11,891 nucleotides of DNA from positions 1 through 11,891 of the forward strand of contig JAAAVE010000441.1 in assembly GCA_015679605.1 (NCBI GenBank), written 5' to 3'. Position numbers and translations under genes: made by a program. Origin of the DNA: Podila epigama. Taxonomy: Eukaryota > Mortierellomycota > Mortierellomycetes > Mortierellales > Mortierellaceae. Below are positions 1 through 9,597 of the stretch, piece by piece. The notes under the pieces are model-generated. The model worked only from the letters and a program-made list of their open reading frames with translations, searched no databases and was not told the DNA's origin. Every line of letters begins with the position of its first letter. The first letter of the stretch is position 1.

Positions 1-265
1 AAAGAAAACGAAAAAGAAAAGAGAAGAAAAAAGAAAGATTTCAAAAGAGAAATCCAGGGTTGATGGTTTACATAAGGCAGAACCGAGCTGGAGTAAAGGT
101 TAGTAGGGTCAAAAGACGGAGGCAAGAAACCGATGAAATAGAAGGGGGGAAAAAAAGAGGATGGCGAGTGAACATTAGATATAAATAAGGAGTAAATATG
201 TGTTAAATAGTGTAGAGATGACTTTTTGGTATTATGGATATCGAAGTGGAGCGATGGCTGAACTG

Positions 266-317
266 CATGGACATGGGCATGAACATGGCATATACATGGC
301 ATGAACATGACAAGCAT
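266..317. repeat. CATG-rich imperfect hexamer repeat
   Basis: The tetramer CATG recurs at 266, 272, 278 and 284, so the spacing is six bases and the unit is roughly CATGRN. It then recurs less regularly at 295, 300, 306 and about 314. This is a degenerate microsatellite in noncoding DNA. A related but cleaner CATGAG hexamer array lies at 9487-9516. Confidence 0.6.
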
Positions 318-750
318 GATATGGCGTGGCGATCATATCAAGCAAGGCATGGTTTGATATGGTGCAGTGAGGTGAGGCAATGGGGTTTGCTCAATGGCTA
401 ATTTGGACGGTGTGGAATGCGACATTGGGTTGTCTACCACTATGTTACATTTTTATCCACTAACTTGCCTTTTCCGATCACTGTTCACTGTCACTCTATG
501 GTGGGATGCCCGATGGGATGTTTGTTGTTCTGAAAGGACATTGACTAGACAAAAAAAAAGATAAAGAAACCCACCACAAAAAGGGACCAAATCAATGGTA
601 TAGGGAAAGAAAAGAAAAGAGTAGAAGAACAAGAAACAGAAATATGAACGATGGACAGTGAATGACAATGTTGACAAGTTTGGCGAGTTTGACGAAAAGG
701 TGATGACCGACTTGTTTACAAGGTTGAACCAGTCCAACAGTTTCCAACAT

Positions 751-801
751 CCCTCTTCATCCTCTTCATCCTCCTCCTCCTCCTCCTTCTCCTCTTCCTC
801 C
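751..801. repeat. TCC/TCA trinucleotide microsatellite
   Basis: This pyrimidine-rich run of TCA, TCC and TCT triplets creates a poly-Ser open frame on the plus strand and a Glu/Asp-rich one on the minus strand. Neither has any other protein-like character, so I treat it as simple-sequence DNA. Confidence 0.6.
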
Positions 802-1433
802 TTTATTACCTTGTTGCACCCAGGAGCAATAAAAAAAAAGAAGAAAGAAAAAGAACAAGGACCATACATGGGCAATTAGCATTGGGGTTCATCCATGATG
901 ACTCTCCGAAATACCACAAAGTAAAAGGAGATATACTATCCTTTTTCAATGTCATTCACACTCTCTCTGTCTCTCCTGGTGCCTGCAAGTAGAAGGACAT
1001 GTACAAAAAAAAAAGGGACCCGAACCAGGAGGTTTGTTGGTGGCCAAAGAAAAGCAGGAAGATGTTTGTGCCTCGAAACATTGAAAGAGGGCATTAAGGA
1101 GGTTGGTTGACGTGAGGCAAGGCCAATATGGTGAAGTGAAATGAGGCACAGTTGATAAAAGTGGTCCAGCCTCCATCCATGCAGGCATCCATGCATCCTA
1201 CTCACTCCAAGTTAGTACACTAAAGTCCATGGTCCATGAGGCTGAGAGAGAGCAACAGTATAAAATAACATTCATCATTTCCACACATAGTATTCCCTTG
1301 GTTGTTTGTCATTTGCTGTATTATGATATGGTAAAAAGGATCAGGGCAACATGTCGTTGGTGAACTACCCTTGGCCATTTAAAACAATGGTGAATGGTCA
1401 ATGCGTAAATAGTAAAGTAGCAAATACTTCCTT

Positions 1434-4204
1434 TCAGACGTGTGTTGAAACATCAAATGCCTGTCGACCGCCCATTCGCTCAATGAGCTCTGGCATTCGG
1501 CTGACAAGGTCCTGGCGCCAACGCTTCATCTCGGCATTGCCTCCGCAGAGCTTCCACCACCAGACATAAATCTGCTGCTTCAGGTTGATCTGCCACTCCC
1601 AAATCCACACTGTACCATATGCGATCGTTGGCATCACTATGAACGTACACAACAGCCACAATGCAAACAGCTTGCCACTCGTCCACACAACACCATAGTA
1701 CTCATTTAGAGTATCCATGTGCTGCACTGCAATAGTGAGCAGGGTCGCATACAGAATAAAACAGATCGGCATCAGAGCCAGGGACACCACAATCTTCCAC
1801 GTCGCAATCACATCTCGTCCAGGCCATCGGGTCACAGGAAGGTAAGACTGGAACGCCAGCATCGCCTGAGCTCCCTTCTTCTTGGCGGCCCAATTAGCCA
1901 AGAGGCCAACAGGTCCAAACATCAATGTGCCAGGCAGCGACAGCAAGAAGAGGAAGGGCAGGCAGAAGAGAGCCGGGAACGTAAACAAGAGGGCTTCCAC
2001 AATACTTGGATTGGCAGTCAGTTGGCTGTCACGGACATCACTGTTGGATAGATGCTTGTCATAAGCATTGATGTCCCGTGTCAACGCCGCCAAACTTGGT
2101 GTCGTGGCTGCATTCAACGTGGCATATCCCTTGGCAAATCTACGTGTGAGCTCCAGTTTCTGAGGTACAGTGAGTTTCATCCCGGTGCTGTACAATCGTC
2201 GTGTGGCCTTGTATAACCGCAGTTCATCGTAGTTGGGGGCATTGAGCGTCAATCGTTCCACAGCTGCATGAATCATCTGTAGAAGTTCCGTGCAAGCTAA
2301 AAGTGCGTCCCCAAGAGTGCATGGGTGATAAACCATCAAAGTTGAAAGTCAGTACCCCTTCGATATCACAGTTTCATATAACCACAAAATAATAAGAATA
2401 ATGTGCTTTTTCTATACCTTGCTTCTTGAGGTCTCCTCCTTCCCTGTACATGTTGACAAGACGCTCTGGGACGTCCATGGGTGCGCCGTAATCAGCGTAA
2501 AATCTGGATCGGAATCGATGTCGGTTGAAGAAATTCAGGCCACAGGGTATAATCCGCAGATTCTTGGAAGGGTGCTGGGCAAGGTAGCCTAGAACCATGA
2601 TTGTGCAACCGTACTTGAAATCCATCAAGTGATAGTCATCTGTCGAGACTCCCTCTGGGAAGACGGCCACAGTCCTCTTGTCCTCAAAGTTGTTCCAGAC
2701 ACTTTCGTAGATCATAGAGTGGTCAATTTGGTTCGAGTACTGGAAGGTACAAGGTTGTGTTGGGAATCGTGGCCGGGGTGAGGTCGATGCAGCTACTTGC
2801 TCTGTCGATGTGGATGATGAAGGTGCTGAAGTTGTCGTCGCTGTCGGTGTCGTAGTGTTCTGTGATATCTGCGATGTTGTTGCGTTTGCGTTTGAGTAGA
2901 TACCACGGGCGCCGGCGTTGGCAATATGCCCGGTACTAATGAGAAGATCATCATCGTCCTCAGCATCGCCCATGACACTCGAGCTGTGTGTTGTTGAAAA
3001 GGAGGAGAGTCGTGCACTATCTTTGAGAGAGTTTTGCCGTGACAAGGCATAAATGGGCTGACTACTCATATTGGACCGAGCGCGTTTGAGGAGTGGCGTG
3101 GTCTCTGTATGAAAGTTGGCAGGAGCGGTGACGGAGCCTGGAATATCGGATCCTGTATACCTTCCACTGTTTTCGAAGCGTGAAGTGAGATCTGTACCGT
3201 TGCCGTTGCCATTGCTGTTACCGTTACCATGATGACTGTTGTCTGGAGACTTTGTAAAGATCTTTTGGACAAACTTGCCAATTGTTCCTGTGGCACTACT
3301 TGCGACTTGGTGCATTCCGTTCTGTCGATTTTGCTCATTCAGAGCCTCGTTGATGCCGACCCATGTGTTACCACGTTCGACACGGATCTTGAGACTTCCG
3401 TGACTGACAATCTTGCGTGATTTGATGTAGCTGATGTCGCGTTCGGAGACGAGGGTGACGGGGATCCACTTGAGGCCTGGAGCCTTGAAGGCAACCTCAT
3501 TGTCGTTGACGATGGTCTGGACGACAGCGTAACACTGTGACACACGGTGGTCCTTTGTCTCGTCCTGGAAAGAGCCGCACTCGATGTAGACGGTGTCGCC
3601 CACTTTAAGTTGTAGACCAATTCCATGTCCGATGATCGAATTCCCGTCCTGTGCGATGGTAATTGGACTCGTCCCGTCATACTTGACTGCATCCTGCGGC
3701 CTATGTGTGTTTTATGTTGATGTATAAATGTGAGTATGGCTAGTTGGTTGTTTCATGCGATTGCATAGAGTATGCGTGAGACAGAGTGACAAAAGTAGGA
3801 GTCGTATAGAGGCATCGGATTGCTTCGTTGGTTCGTCCCTCAGTGTTTTTGCACATACACATGAACACACAAAACACGCACACCCACACCCACACAAGGA
3901 GTAAAAAGTCGACTGGGTCACGCCACCCTTACCCCCCTTCTCTCTCTCTCCTTAAATGTCAATCCAAGCCGTTGCCAAGGCTTACCCTAGTCACCCACCC
4001 ATCTATCCATAGCCATGCCATCTATATCTACCCATCTACCCATCTACAGATGCCATGGTCACGGTAAAGCAAAGTTTTTTTCTTGTGATAGGCTTGACAT
4101 GTGCTTGATTGATATTTGTCCCTGAGAAGGAGGGGAACCCCCGTTCCTGACTGGCTGGATTTCACCCACATGTTCAATCAGCGACATCCACCCACCACCA
4201 CGTT

Positions 4205-4235
<31 letters not shown>

Positions 4236-4520
4236 ACCGTACCTGAGGACAGGAATGGCGCCTATTTTTCTCGCAATACCACCAATGGCGGTCTTAAAGT
4301 TGGGTTGGGCCATGAGGAATGAGATCTGACCAGGGAAGGTGGCGAGGAGAGCGAGTGCGTCGAGCAGATAGTTGCCATGGTTCGAGATGACGAGTAGAGG
4401 TTCATCCTGAGGGATGTAACCTGTGTGGAATGCATCGTAATCTCGAAAAAAGATGTGAAAAAGTGTTCGGCACAGCAGCTTCACAAAGCTGTATAGCCCT
4501 GGAATCTTGCGATGAACCAT
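1434..4520 (-). CDS. Glycerol-3-phosphate/DHAP O-acyltransferase, Sct1/Gpt2-type
   Basis: This gene encodes an ER-type membrane acyltransferase that should acylate glycerol-3-phosphate (and/or DHAP) at sn-1, the first step of phospholipid and triacylglycerol synthesis. By splice signals and frame the exons are 4520-4243, 3700-2418 and 2296-1434, giving about 807 aa; the yeast relatives are about 740-760 aa. Residues 47-54 form acyltransferase block I (NHGNYLLD). Block II (IGAIPVLRPQD) spans the first intron. FPEGVSTDD (about 440) is block III, and IPCGLNFFNRHRFRSRF (about 477) is block IV. GRDVIATWK and three hydrophobic segments (about 619-648, 687-710 and 725-749) match the fungal family's C-terminal region. 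Residues from about 225 to 420 are a Ser/Thr/Asn-rich, probably disordered insert. Block III differs from the usual FPEGGSHD. Family assignment is firm; the precise substrate is inferred. Confidence 0.9.
3701..4242 (-). other. Intron 1 of the acyltransferase gene
   Basis: This 542-nt intron has donor GTACGG at 4242 and acceptor ATAG ending at 3701. Splicing joins AG and G into an Arg codon and continues block II as VLRPQDAVKYDGTS, which fixes the boundary well. A second GT lies 5 nt inside the first (GTACGGTACAC), followed at once by a CA dinucleotide run. Tetranucleotide-like CCATCTA repeats occur at about 3998-4046 (plus-strand reading). A 121-nt second intron (2297-2417) has donor GTATAG, a CTGAC branch-like site and acceptor TTTTAG. 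Confidence 0.8.
4209..4234. repeat. (TG)13 microsatellite within intron 1
   Basis: Thirteen TG units lie here on the plus strand. On the strand of the acyltransferase gene they are (CA)13, beginning 9 nt from the first base of the intron 1 donor. Being intronic, length changes would not alter the protein directly but could affect donor use. Confidence 0.9.
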
Positions 4521-4931
4521 TCGGTATGAATGTGTGTTCTGGTGGTCTTTGTTTGGGTGTGTGTGTGTGTGTGTTTTTGGTAATGTAGGTCAATGTTGAA
4601 GAGGGACAATCTGGTTGGTGAAGCAATCAGATGTAAGGGAATGGATGAGGATGTGGGTGAACGAGTGTTTGTTATAATAAAGAAGAGAAGAGAAGACACG
4701 AGAGAAGAGAAGAAAGAAGAGAAGAGAAGAGTATGTGTGTGTGGCGTGGCGGAATGGTGTTTGGAGGGAAAAGGTTTTTTGTCTTCTCACGACATATCTT
4801 GCGCCCACACATTATTTTTTTTTTTTTTTCAATCCTGCCTCTCCTACAAAGGCCAATTTTATGGCATTGTTAAAAAGAAGTGGACTCATTTTTTTTTCTC
4901 TTGGTGTCTAACTCTCTTCCGTCGCGGGTAG
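4521..4931. other. Divergent intergenic region rich in microsatellites
   Basis: This stretch separates the acyltransferase start (minus) from the first identifiable mutarotase exon (plus). It contains (GT)9 at 4557-4574, an AGAAG/GAAGA purine repeat at about 4679-4731 and a run of T around 4814-4829. Both promoters and the missing mutarotase N-terminal exon should be here if the gene is intact. The last part looks like intron sequence: a T-rich tract, CTAAC at 4908-4912 (a good fungal branch site), and GTAG ending at 4931. I found no recognisable coding exon. Confidence 0.6.
4557..4574. repeat. (GT)9 microsatellite
   Basis: Nine GT units lie 37 nt upstream of the acyltransferase ATG, where they read as (CA)9 in its probable leader or core promoter. 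With the intronic repeat at 4209-4234 they bracket exon 1. Confidence 0.85.
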
Positions 4932-6051
4932 AATCGCTCATGCGACGTTCGATCTTCAGGGCACCAAAGACGCACCTGTAGAAGCAAAGACCAAACACTC
5001 ACTCAAAGTATCAAACGGAATTGACTGTCACCATGGTGGACCGTTAGGCTTTGACAAGCAACATTGGCGTACAGTCCATGTGGACCAAGACACCAACACA
5101 GTGACATTCGAATTGATCTCGCCTCATGGTCAAAATGGATACCCTGGTCGTCTGTTAACCTCTGTTGCGTTCAATCTTTCGGAAAACGGCGAGTTTACGA
5201 TTGAATATGAGGCACGGTTGAAAGAAAAAGACAATTATGAGGACCCAACACAACGCGCCAATGATCTGCACAGTACCCTCGTCAGCTTGACAAATCATAG
5301 TTACTGGAACTTGGATGGAGTCCTCAACACCACGACCACAAGGCAACAGAACGAGGACGGAACGGAGCCAGTGTTGTCCTGCGATTGCCATATCAAAGAC
5401 CACACGTTGTGGCTCTCATCCTCGGACCTCGTTGAGCTTGGTGACATACATCCAGTGCCCACTGGTCGCATCCTAGATCAGACCCGACAGCAGCCCTCTC
5501 AGGAAACTGCAGCGGATCAGTTAAACTTTACTCAAACGGGTCCTTCAGGACAAGCAGCACGTGCCCTTGGACCTGGACTGGACAAGATCCCTGGTGGATA
5601 TGGGTATGACCACGTTTACAGCTTGGTTCCTGCTGGTGACGCGTCGTTATTACCATCATCATCACGATCATTTCCTGAAATCCAGGGCTATTATCCTTCC
5701 ACGCCTCATGTGGCCACCTTGTACTCTCCACGAACTGGGATTCAGATGGAACTCTCGACTTCTGAACCGGCTTTAGTGTTGTATGCATCCGGATACCTCG
5801 ACTCGACCCTCTTACCGCGTACGAAATCCAAATCCAAATCCACATCCGTTCAAGAAGAAACTTCCAAAACTTCCAATGCACTGGTTAAAGCACAAGAGAT
5901 CAATGCTGTATTTGGCAAGTTCTCGGCCATCTGTCTGGAACCGATCCGCTTTCCGGATGCCATCCACCATCCAGATTGGGCATCCATGGTGACCTTACAT
6001 GCCGGCGAAGTATATCGTCAACGCACTATCCACAAGTTCAGTACACGATAA
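4932..6051 (+). CDS. Aldose 1-epimerase (galactose mutarotase), 5' end unresolved
   Basis: The product should interconvert alpha and beta anomers of galactose or glucose in the cytosol, feeding the Leloir pathway. The frame is open from the intron acceptor ending at 4931 to TAA at 6049-6051, about 372 codons. It begins with RIAHATFDLQG (first Arg completed by splicing), the strand after the family's GRVANR segment. HHGGPLGFDK (5029-5058) carries the conserved HGG histidine, and TNHSYWN has the catalytic histidine at 5296-5298. GYDHVYSL (from 5605) matches the family's GFDH block, and ICLEPIRFPDA has the catalytic Glu at 5938-5940. The first 60-75 residues of the fold are missing, and no in-frame ATG exists before the catalytic core, so an upstream exon is required or the gene is broken. 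An AATAAA lies 106 nt after the stop. Family assignment is firm; whether it is functional is open. Confidence 0.85.
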
Positions 6052-6156
6052 GAGAAATAGGCGAAGAGAGAGGGTATAATGGAGAACGAGAAAGAGAGAG
6101 AGAGAGAGAGGAGTGAGAGAAAGTTATAAGAGTATATCCCAAGAGTTATAATTACG

Positions 6157-6162
6157 AATAAA
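6157..6162 (+). terminator. Polyadenylation signal AATAAA of the mutarotase gene
   Basis: A canonical AATAAA on the plus strand lies 106 nt after the mutarotase stop, within the 150-nt gap before the convergent FYR-domain gene ends at 6202. The gap also holds a GA-rich tract at about 6086-6120. The two 3' UTRs probably overlap. Confidence 0.6.
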
Positions 6163-6201
6163 TCGAGGCATGTTAAACGTCTATTAAAGCGAGTATAGGT
6201 G

Positions 6202-8889
6202 CTAGTGAAGAATGGGTTCTTCCATCTCGACATCTTGGCCTTCAATATCAATCACATCCGAATCGTTATCTTGGTCCATGTCTTGGCCTTTCTCTGGATG
6301 GGCTCCGAGCGCCTTTTCCTCATCTTGGACCTGTTTTTGGTCGGGCAAAGTGGGTCGCTCGATGTTTGTTACTGAGAATGTTGTCGTAGTCGTGGTTGTG
6401 GTCGTAGTCGTGGTTGTTGCTGTGCTTGTTGCAGTAGCGGTAGTTACAGTCACCGGCATGGCATTCTCGGACGTAGCGGCTATGGAATGAACAGGTTCTA
6501 CTCCTGGTGTTGCCTTTGCTCGTATCTCTTCCGGAGTAATGAGGCCAACTCCATGATCAGCAGTATCTAATGTCGCGACAGCTGTAGACTTTTCAGACGC
6601 GGGCATAGTCTCGTCTTCCTGTCCGTGGCCTCCTTCGTGATGACCTGACTCATTGTCCTCTTCTCCTCCTATTGATGGAGCTTCGTTCAACTCCATAGGC
6701 TCAAGGTGGTTTGAAAGCATTGGCAAGATATCAAATCCCGCTTGACGGATTTTTGGAGACGAAGCGGTGGTAGCCTTCTTTTTCTGCTTGGGTGTGCCAA
6801 GTGAGGCATAATCATCATCGTCATCATCGCTCTTTCCCCTTGTGCCCTCGTCAGCTGTTGCGGTCTGACCTTGAGATTTTCCTGTACCCGCCTTGTGCGC
6901 CTGACGGATTTCTGTACTAACAGATGGTGACAGCTTGCGTTTATGATTAGGTTTTGTTGCTGCTGCTGTCGCTGTTGTTGCTTCACTTGATTTTGTATGG
7001 CTGGAAGAAGAAGAATTGGTCGTCGGTGGCATCTCCTCAAACCGATGTCGTATATATGTCGTACACAGTTCTGCACCAGGTAGCTCCTGAATCATTTTCG
7101 CGATTGTTGCATGTGAAAACCCAAAGTAGTCTGGTCCAGAGGCCGAGTTGGAGTGGTCTCGCCGACGGATCAAATTCGCCTGCTTTACAATATGTGTCCA
7201 AGCGCCCGTTGCAGTGCCTGCAATAATAGGTTTTCCAGGTTGGTCCTCGGCATCGATTTGGAACTAGGGAGAGAGAAAATAACAACGATTAGATCAAAAA
7301 GGAAAGCCTGATAGGACCCGATGGAAGCAATAGTCGAGATTGTGCATGTTTTCCACCGAGTTTGCTACAAGATTTTAGAATAGAAATAAGAAATAAGGAA
7401 TAAGGAAATAGAAATTTTACCTTTGGTGCATCACCATCGTCAATGACGCTACACGTATAAATTGTTTGCTTTGTAGGATCTACCATACTGTTGTATGACC
7501 GCGACATTTTATATCCAACAGGCCAAATGTACCGTTCGTTATGGAACGCTTCCCGATCATGGACCACATGGCCCAAACTGATGACTGTAATGATCCCGAT
7601 CGTCACTGGGAACTTTATCTGTCCATTCTCGTCCCGCTCAAGAGCCATGACCTTGCGGACCTTTGTCTGGTTCTGCCTAGGCTTATTCGAGTGGTGGACG
7701 CGTTTTGGCTTTTGTGTCGCGGATCCGACATTGATGATGGCTGATGCGACTGGGGGTGCAGGCAGTGGCGGCTTGGGAGCTGATGTTGGCGTAGAGTTGC
7801 TTGTACGAGCCGCATACTTCCTTGGATGATGGGCTCCTCCTGCTTTTTCAGTGTTGTTCGTTGAAGATTGACTGTGTCCATTATTGCTGTTCGTGAGATG
7901 TCTCGTAGGCGAAGATCGTCGTTTGAGCCAAAGGTCCTCCACTTCGACAGACACATCAGAGCTATCACTGTCGCTTCCAAGTGACGTGACAGACTCGGAT
8001 CCTGCGTCCTGTTCTGATCTTTCCAAGCTTGTCAAGCGGTCCAATAAAAGGCTAAAGGAATATGTAACGTGAACGCCGTTAGCATTAGCAAAAAGAGCTT
8101 ATTTCGTCCCCCTTTTTCTCCTCGCCTCTTTCTTGTATGACTCGTTCTTGTAACCACGAATACACGAAAAAAAAATGCATTTTTATAAAGATTCGCATAC
8201 TTTTTCTCTCGTCGAAGATTCCTTACACGCCGTTGAGACCTTTCCAACATTCCGTTCACTCGAATGTTTTCCTAGAAAGCAAAGACAGAAAAAGCAAAAG
8301 ATGTCACGATAATCTGTTGAGGATATTTTTTTTTTGACTTCCTTGACTTTGCGTCAGAACGGATCTAACCTTTCATGTCACATTCACACCTCTCTCAACT
8401 TACCTCCAACACTTCCTTCAACTTTCTCTTGAGCCTCAAATACTTTTCATCAGAAACTGTGATGACAGTGTCCGTGTCTTCGTCCAAGTGTTCCACATCA
8501 TGGTTCTCTCTATACTCAGCATAATGTCCTCCATTGGTATCCATAGCACGCTGATGCTGGCCATGAAAGATAACTTCCTGTTGGTGGCGCACTTCTTTTC
8601 GGCCCTCTCGGCCATATTGGTGGCGCCCCTGTCGTTCTTGGTGGAGCGAGGATGGTGGCGACGCAGAGTGATGAGAGTGGTCATTATCGTTATCGTTGTT
8701 GACGTGGTGGTGCATCTTTGCCTCAGGCAAGGTTGCTGTTGCTCCGTTTGCCTTGGAGGTCTTTATGAGCCTAGGTTCTGAAGATTGATGCTGTGAAGGA
8801 TGATCCGGGGAAGATGGTGTCATGACTTGATCCTGAGGGTGGTGGTGGTGACTGTGTGAGGATTCTGGTGATGATAACGTTTCTGTCAT
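6202..8889 (-). CDS. FYRN/FYRC-domain nuclear protein, TBRG1-like with INO80F-like coiled coil
   Basis: This is a probable chromatin or transcription factor in the nucleus. Exons 8889-8404, 8271-8201, 8051-7421 and 7263-6202 join in frame to 749 aa. All donors and acceptors are canonical, and phases are 0, 2 and 0. Residues 1-145 are His/Ser-rich and disordered. Residues about 147-197 (KYLRLKRKLKEVLEEN... to ...RREKNLLLDRLTSLE) form a basic coiled coil resembling INO80 subunit F/TFPT and the TBRG1 N-terminus. FYRN is at about 333-396, with VHDREAFHNERYIWPVGYK. FYRC is at about 397-474, with GPDYFGFSHATIAKMIQELPG. The tail is low complexity, with basic NLS-like stretches (NHKRKL, PKQKKKA), a poly-Thr run and an acidic end containing SDVIDIEG. 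Paired FYRN and FYRC domains are known from MLL-type methyltransferases and TBRG1/NIAM; no SET or PHD domain is present here. The family is firm; complex membership is inferred. Confidence 0.88.
6370..6430 (-). repeat. ACN trinucleotide tract encoding poly-Thr
   Basis: On the minus strand, mixed ACA/ACC/ACG/ACT triplets encode an unbroken run of about 13 Thr in the disordered tail of the FYR-domain protein, with a Thr/Ala/Val-rich flank. The synonymous codon mixing suggests an old or interrupted repeat that is retained as protein. Confidence 0.8.
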
Positions 8890-9597
8890 GAGGAGAGAGA
8901 TGTTTGATCAAAGAAAAAAAAAAACAAGAAAGAAAAAAGAAAAAAAGAAAACAACAATGAAGCCGAAGAATTTTTTTTTCTCTTCCTCTTTGACGGTTGT
9001 TTGAAGAGTGGATAGTGCCCTGAGCCGAGCGGGTTGAGCTGAGCTAAAGGCAAATGTGGAGAGAGAGAGTATGTAGTGTACGAGGTGATCAATGTCTGAG
9101 AAATGAGTAAGAGCGGAGTAATGAAATTTGACTTTGGGCAACATAAACAGAGGGTGAATGACAGGAAATGAATTGATGAATTAAAATTAGATTAGGGGGT
9201 GAGAGCGCGTCATTTGCAAGTGGTGATGAATCGGGGGATGTGTTAAAGAAGGAAGGGAATGAATGCAATGTGGTCCAAAAAAGAGAATCACGCGAATCAC
9301 ACAAATCGCAAAAAAAAAGTGTAGACAGACATCAAAAATTTAAAAATGAAAATTAGAGTAGGATGAAATTGCTTTGTTTATGATATGAACGACATGAAGG
9401 ACAACAAAGAAGCATGTGTATTGCAAGCATATGTCATGGCACATGGACATCATACAACGCGGTACAGTGGCCACTGGTGAGAAGAGCATGAGTATGAGCA
9501 TGAGCATGAGCATGAGCACGGATGAACAAAAGATTGCATTGAGAGATAGAAGAGAGAGAAGAGAGAGAGAGAATGTTCGTACTAGGGCGTCCACTTT
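8890..9597. other. Intergenic region between the FYR-domain and TBCA genes
   Basis: This should contain the 3' UTR of TBCA on its right and the promoter and leader of the FYR-domain gene on its left, both on the minus strand. I see no coding exon. It contains an A-rich tract at about 8909-8960, a GA-microsatellite at about 9549-9571 and a CATGAG hexamer array at 9487-9516. No canonical AATAAA for TBCA was found on the minus strand. Confidence 0.6.
9487..9516. repeat. (CATGAG)5 hexanucleotide repeat
   Basis: Five tandem hexamers lie here, four CATGAG and one TATGAG (second copy). They fall 82 nt past the TBCA stop, probably within or near its 3' UTR. In a spurious plus-strand frame they give Met-Ser repeats, which I do not consider a protein. 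Confidence 0.85.

Larger units (their letters stand above)
1..1433. other. Gene-free region downstream of the acyltransferase
   Basis: I see no convincing gene here. The open frames are short, lack recognisable domains and are shaped by simple sequence: purine tracts at about 1-55 and 600-640, a CATG-rich hexamer tract near 266-317, and a TCC/TCA run near 751-801 that yields poly-Ser on one strand and poly-Glu on the other. The part nearest 1433 should contain the 3' UTR of the minus-strand acyltransferase, but I found no canonical AATAAA on the minus strand between 1200 and 1433. The rest may be the promoter or 3' end of a gene outside the window. Confidence 0.6.

Noticed and set aside
453-875. 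140-codon minus-strand frame with Phe-rich and Glu-rich parts
   Set aside because: The composition is explained by T-rich and GAA/GAG repeats, and there is no coherent domain or hydrophobic pattern of a real membrane protein.
658-879. Plus-strand 73-codon frame with poly-Ser and Lys-rich end
   Set aside because: Its length and composition come from a TCC/TCA microsatellite and A-rich DNA. It has no domain, and an overlapping minus-strand frame is equally long, so there is no support for a gene.
4593-4931. 112-codon plus-strand frame that might be the missing mutarotase N-terminus
   Set aside because: It is Glu/Lys-rich from GAAGA repeats and contains a poly-Phe run from poly-T. Only the short FYGIV stretch resembles the family, and it does not splice cleanly to 4932 with the right residues.
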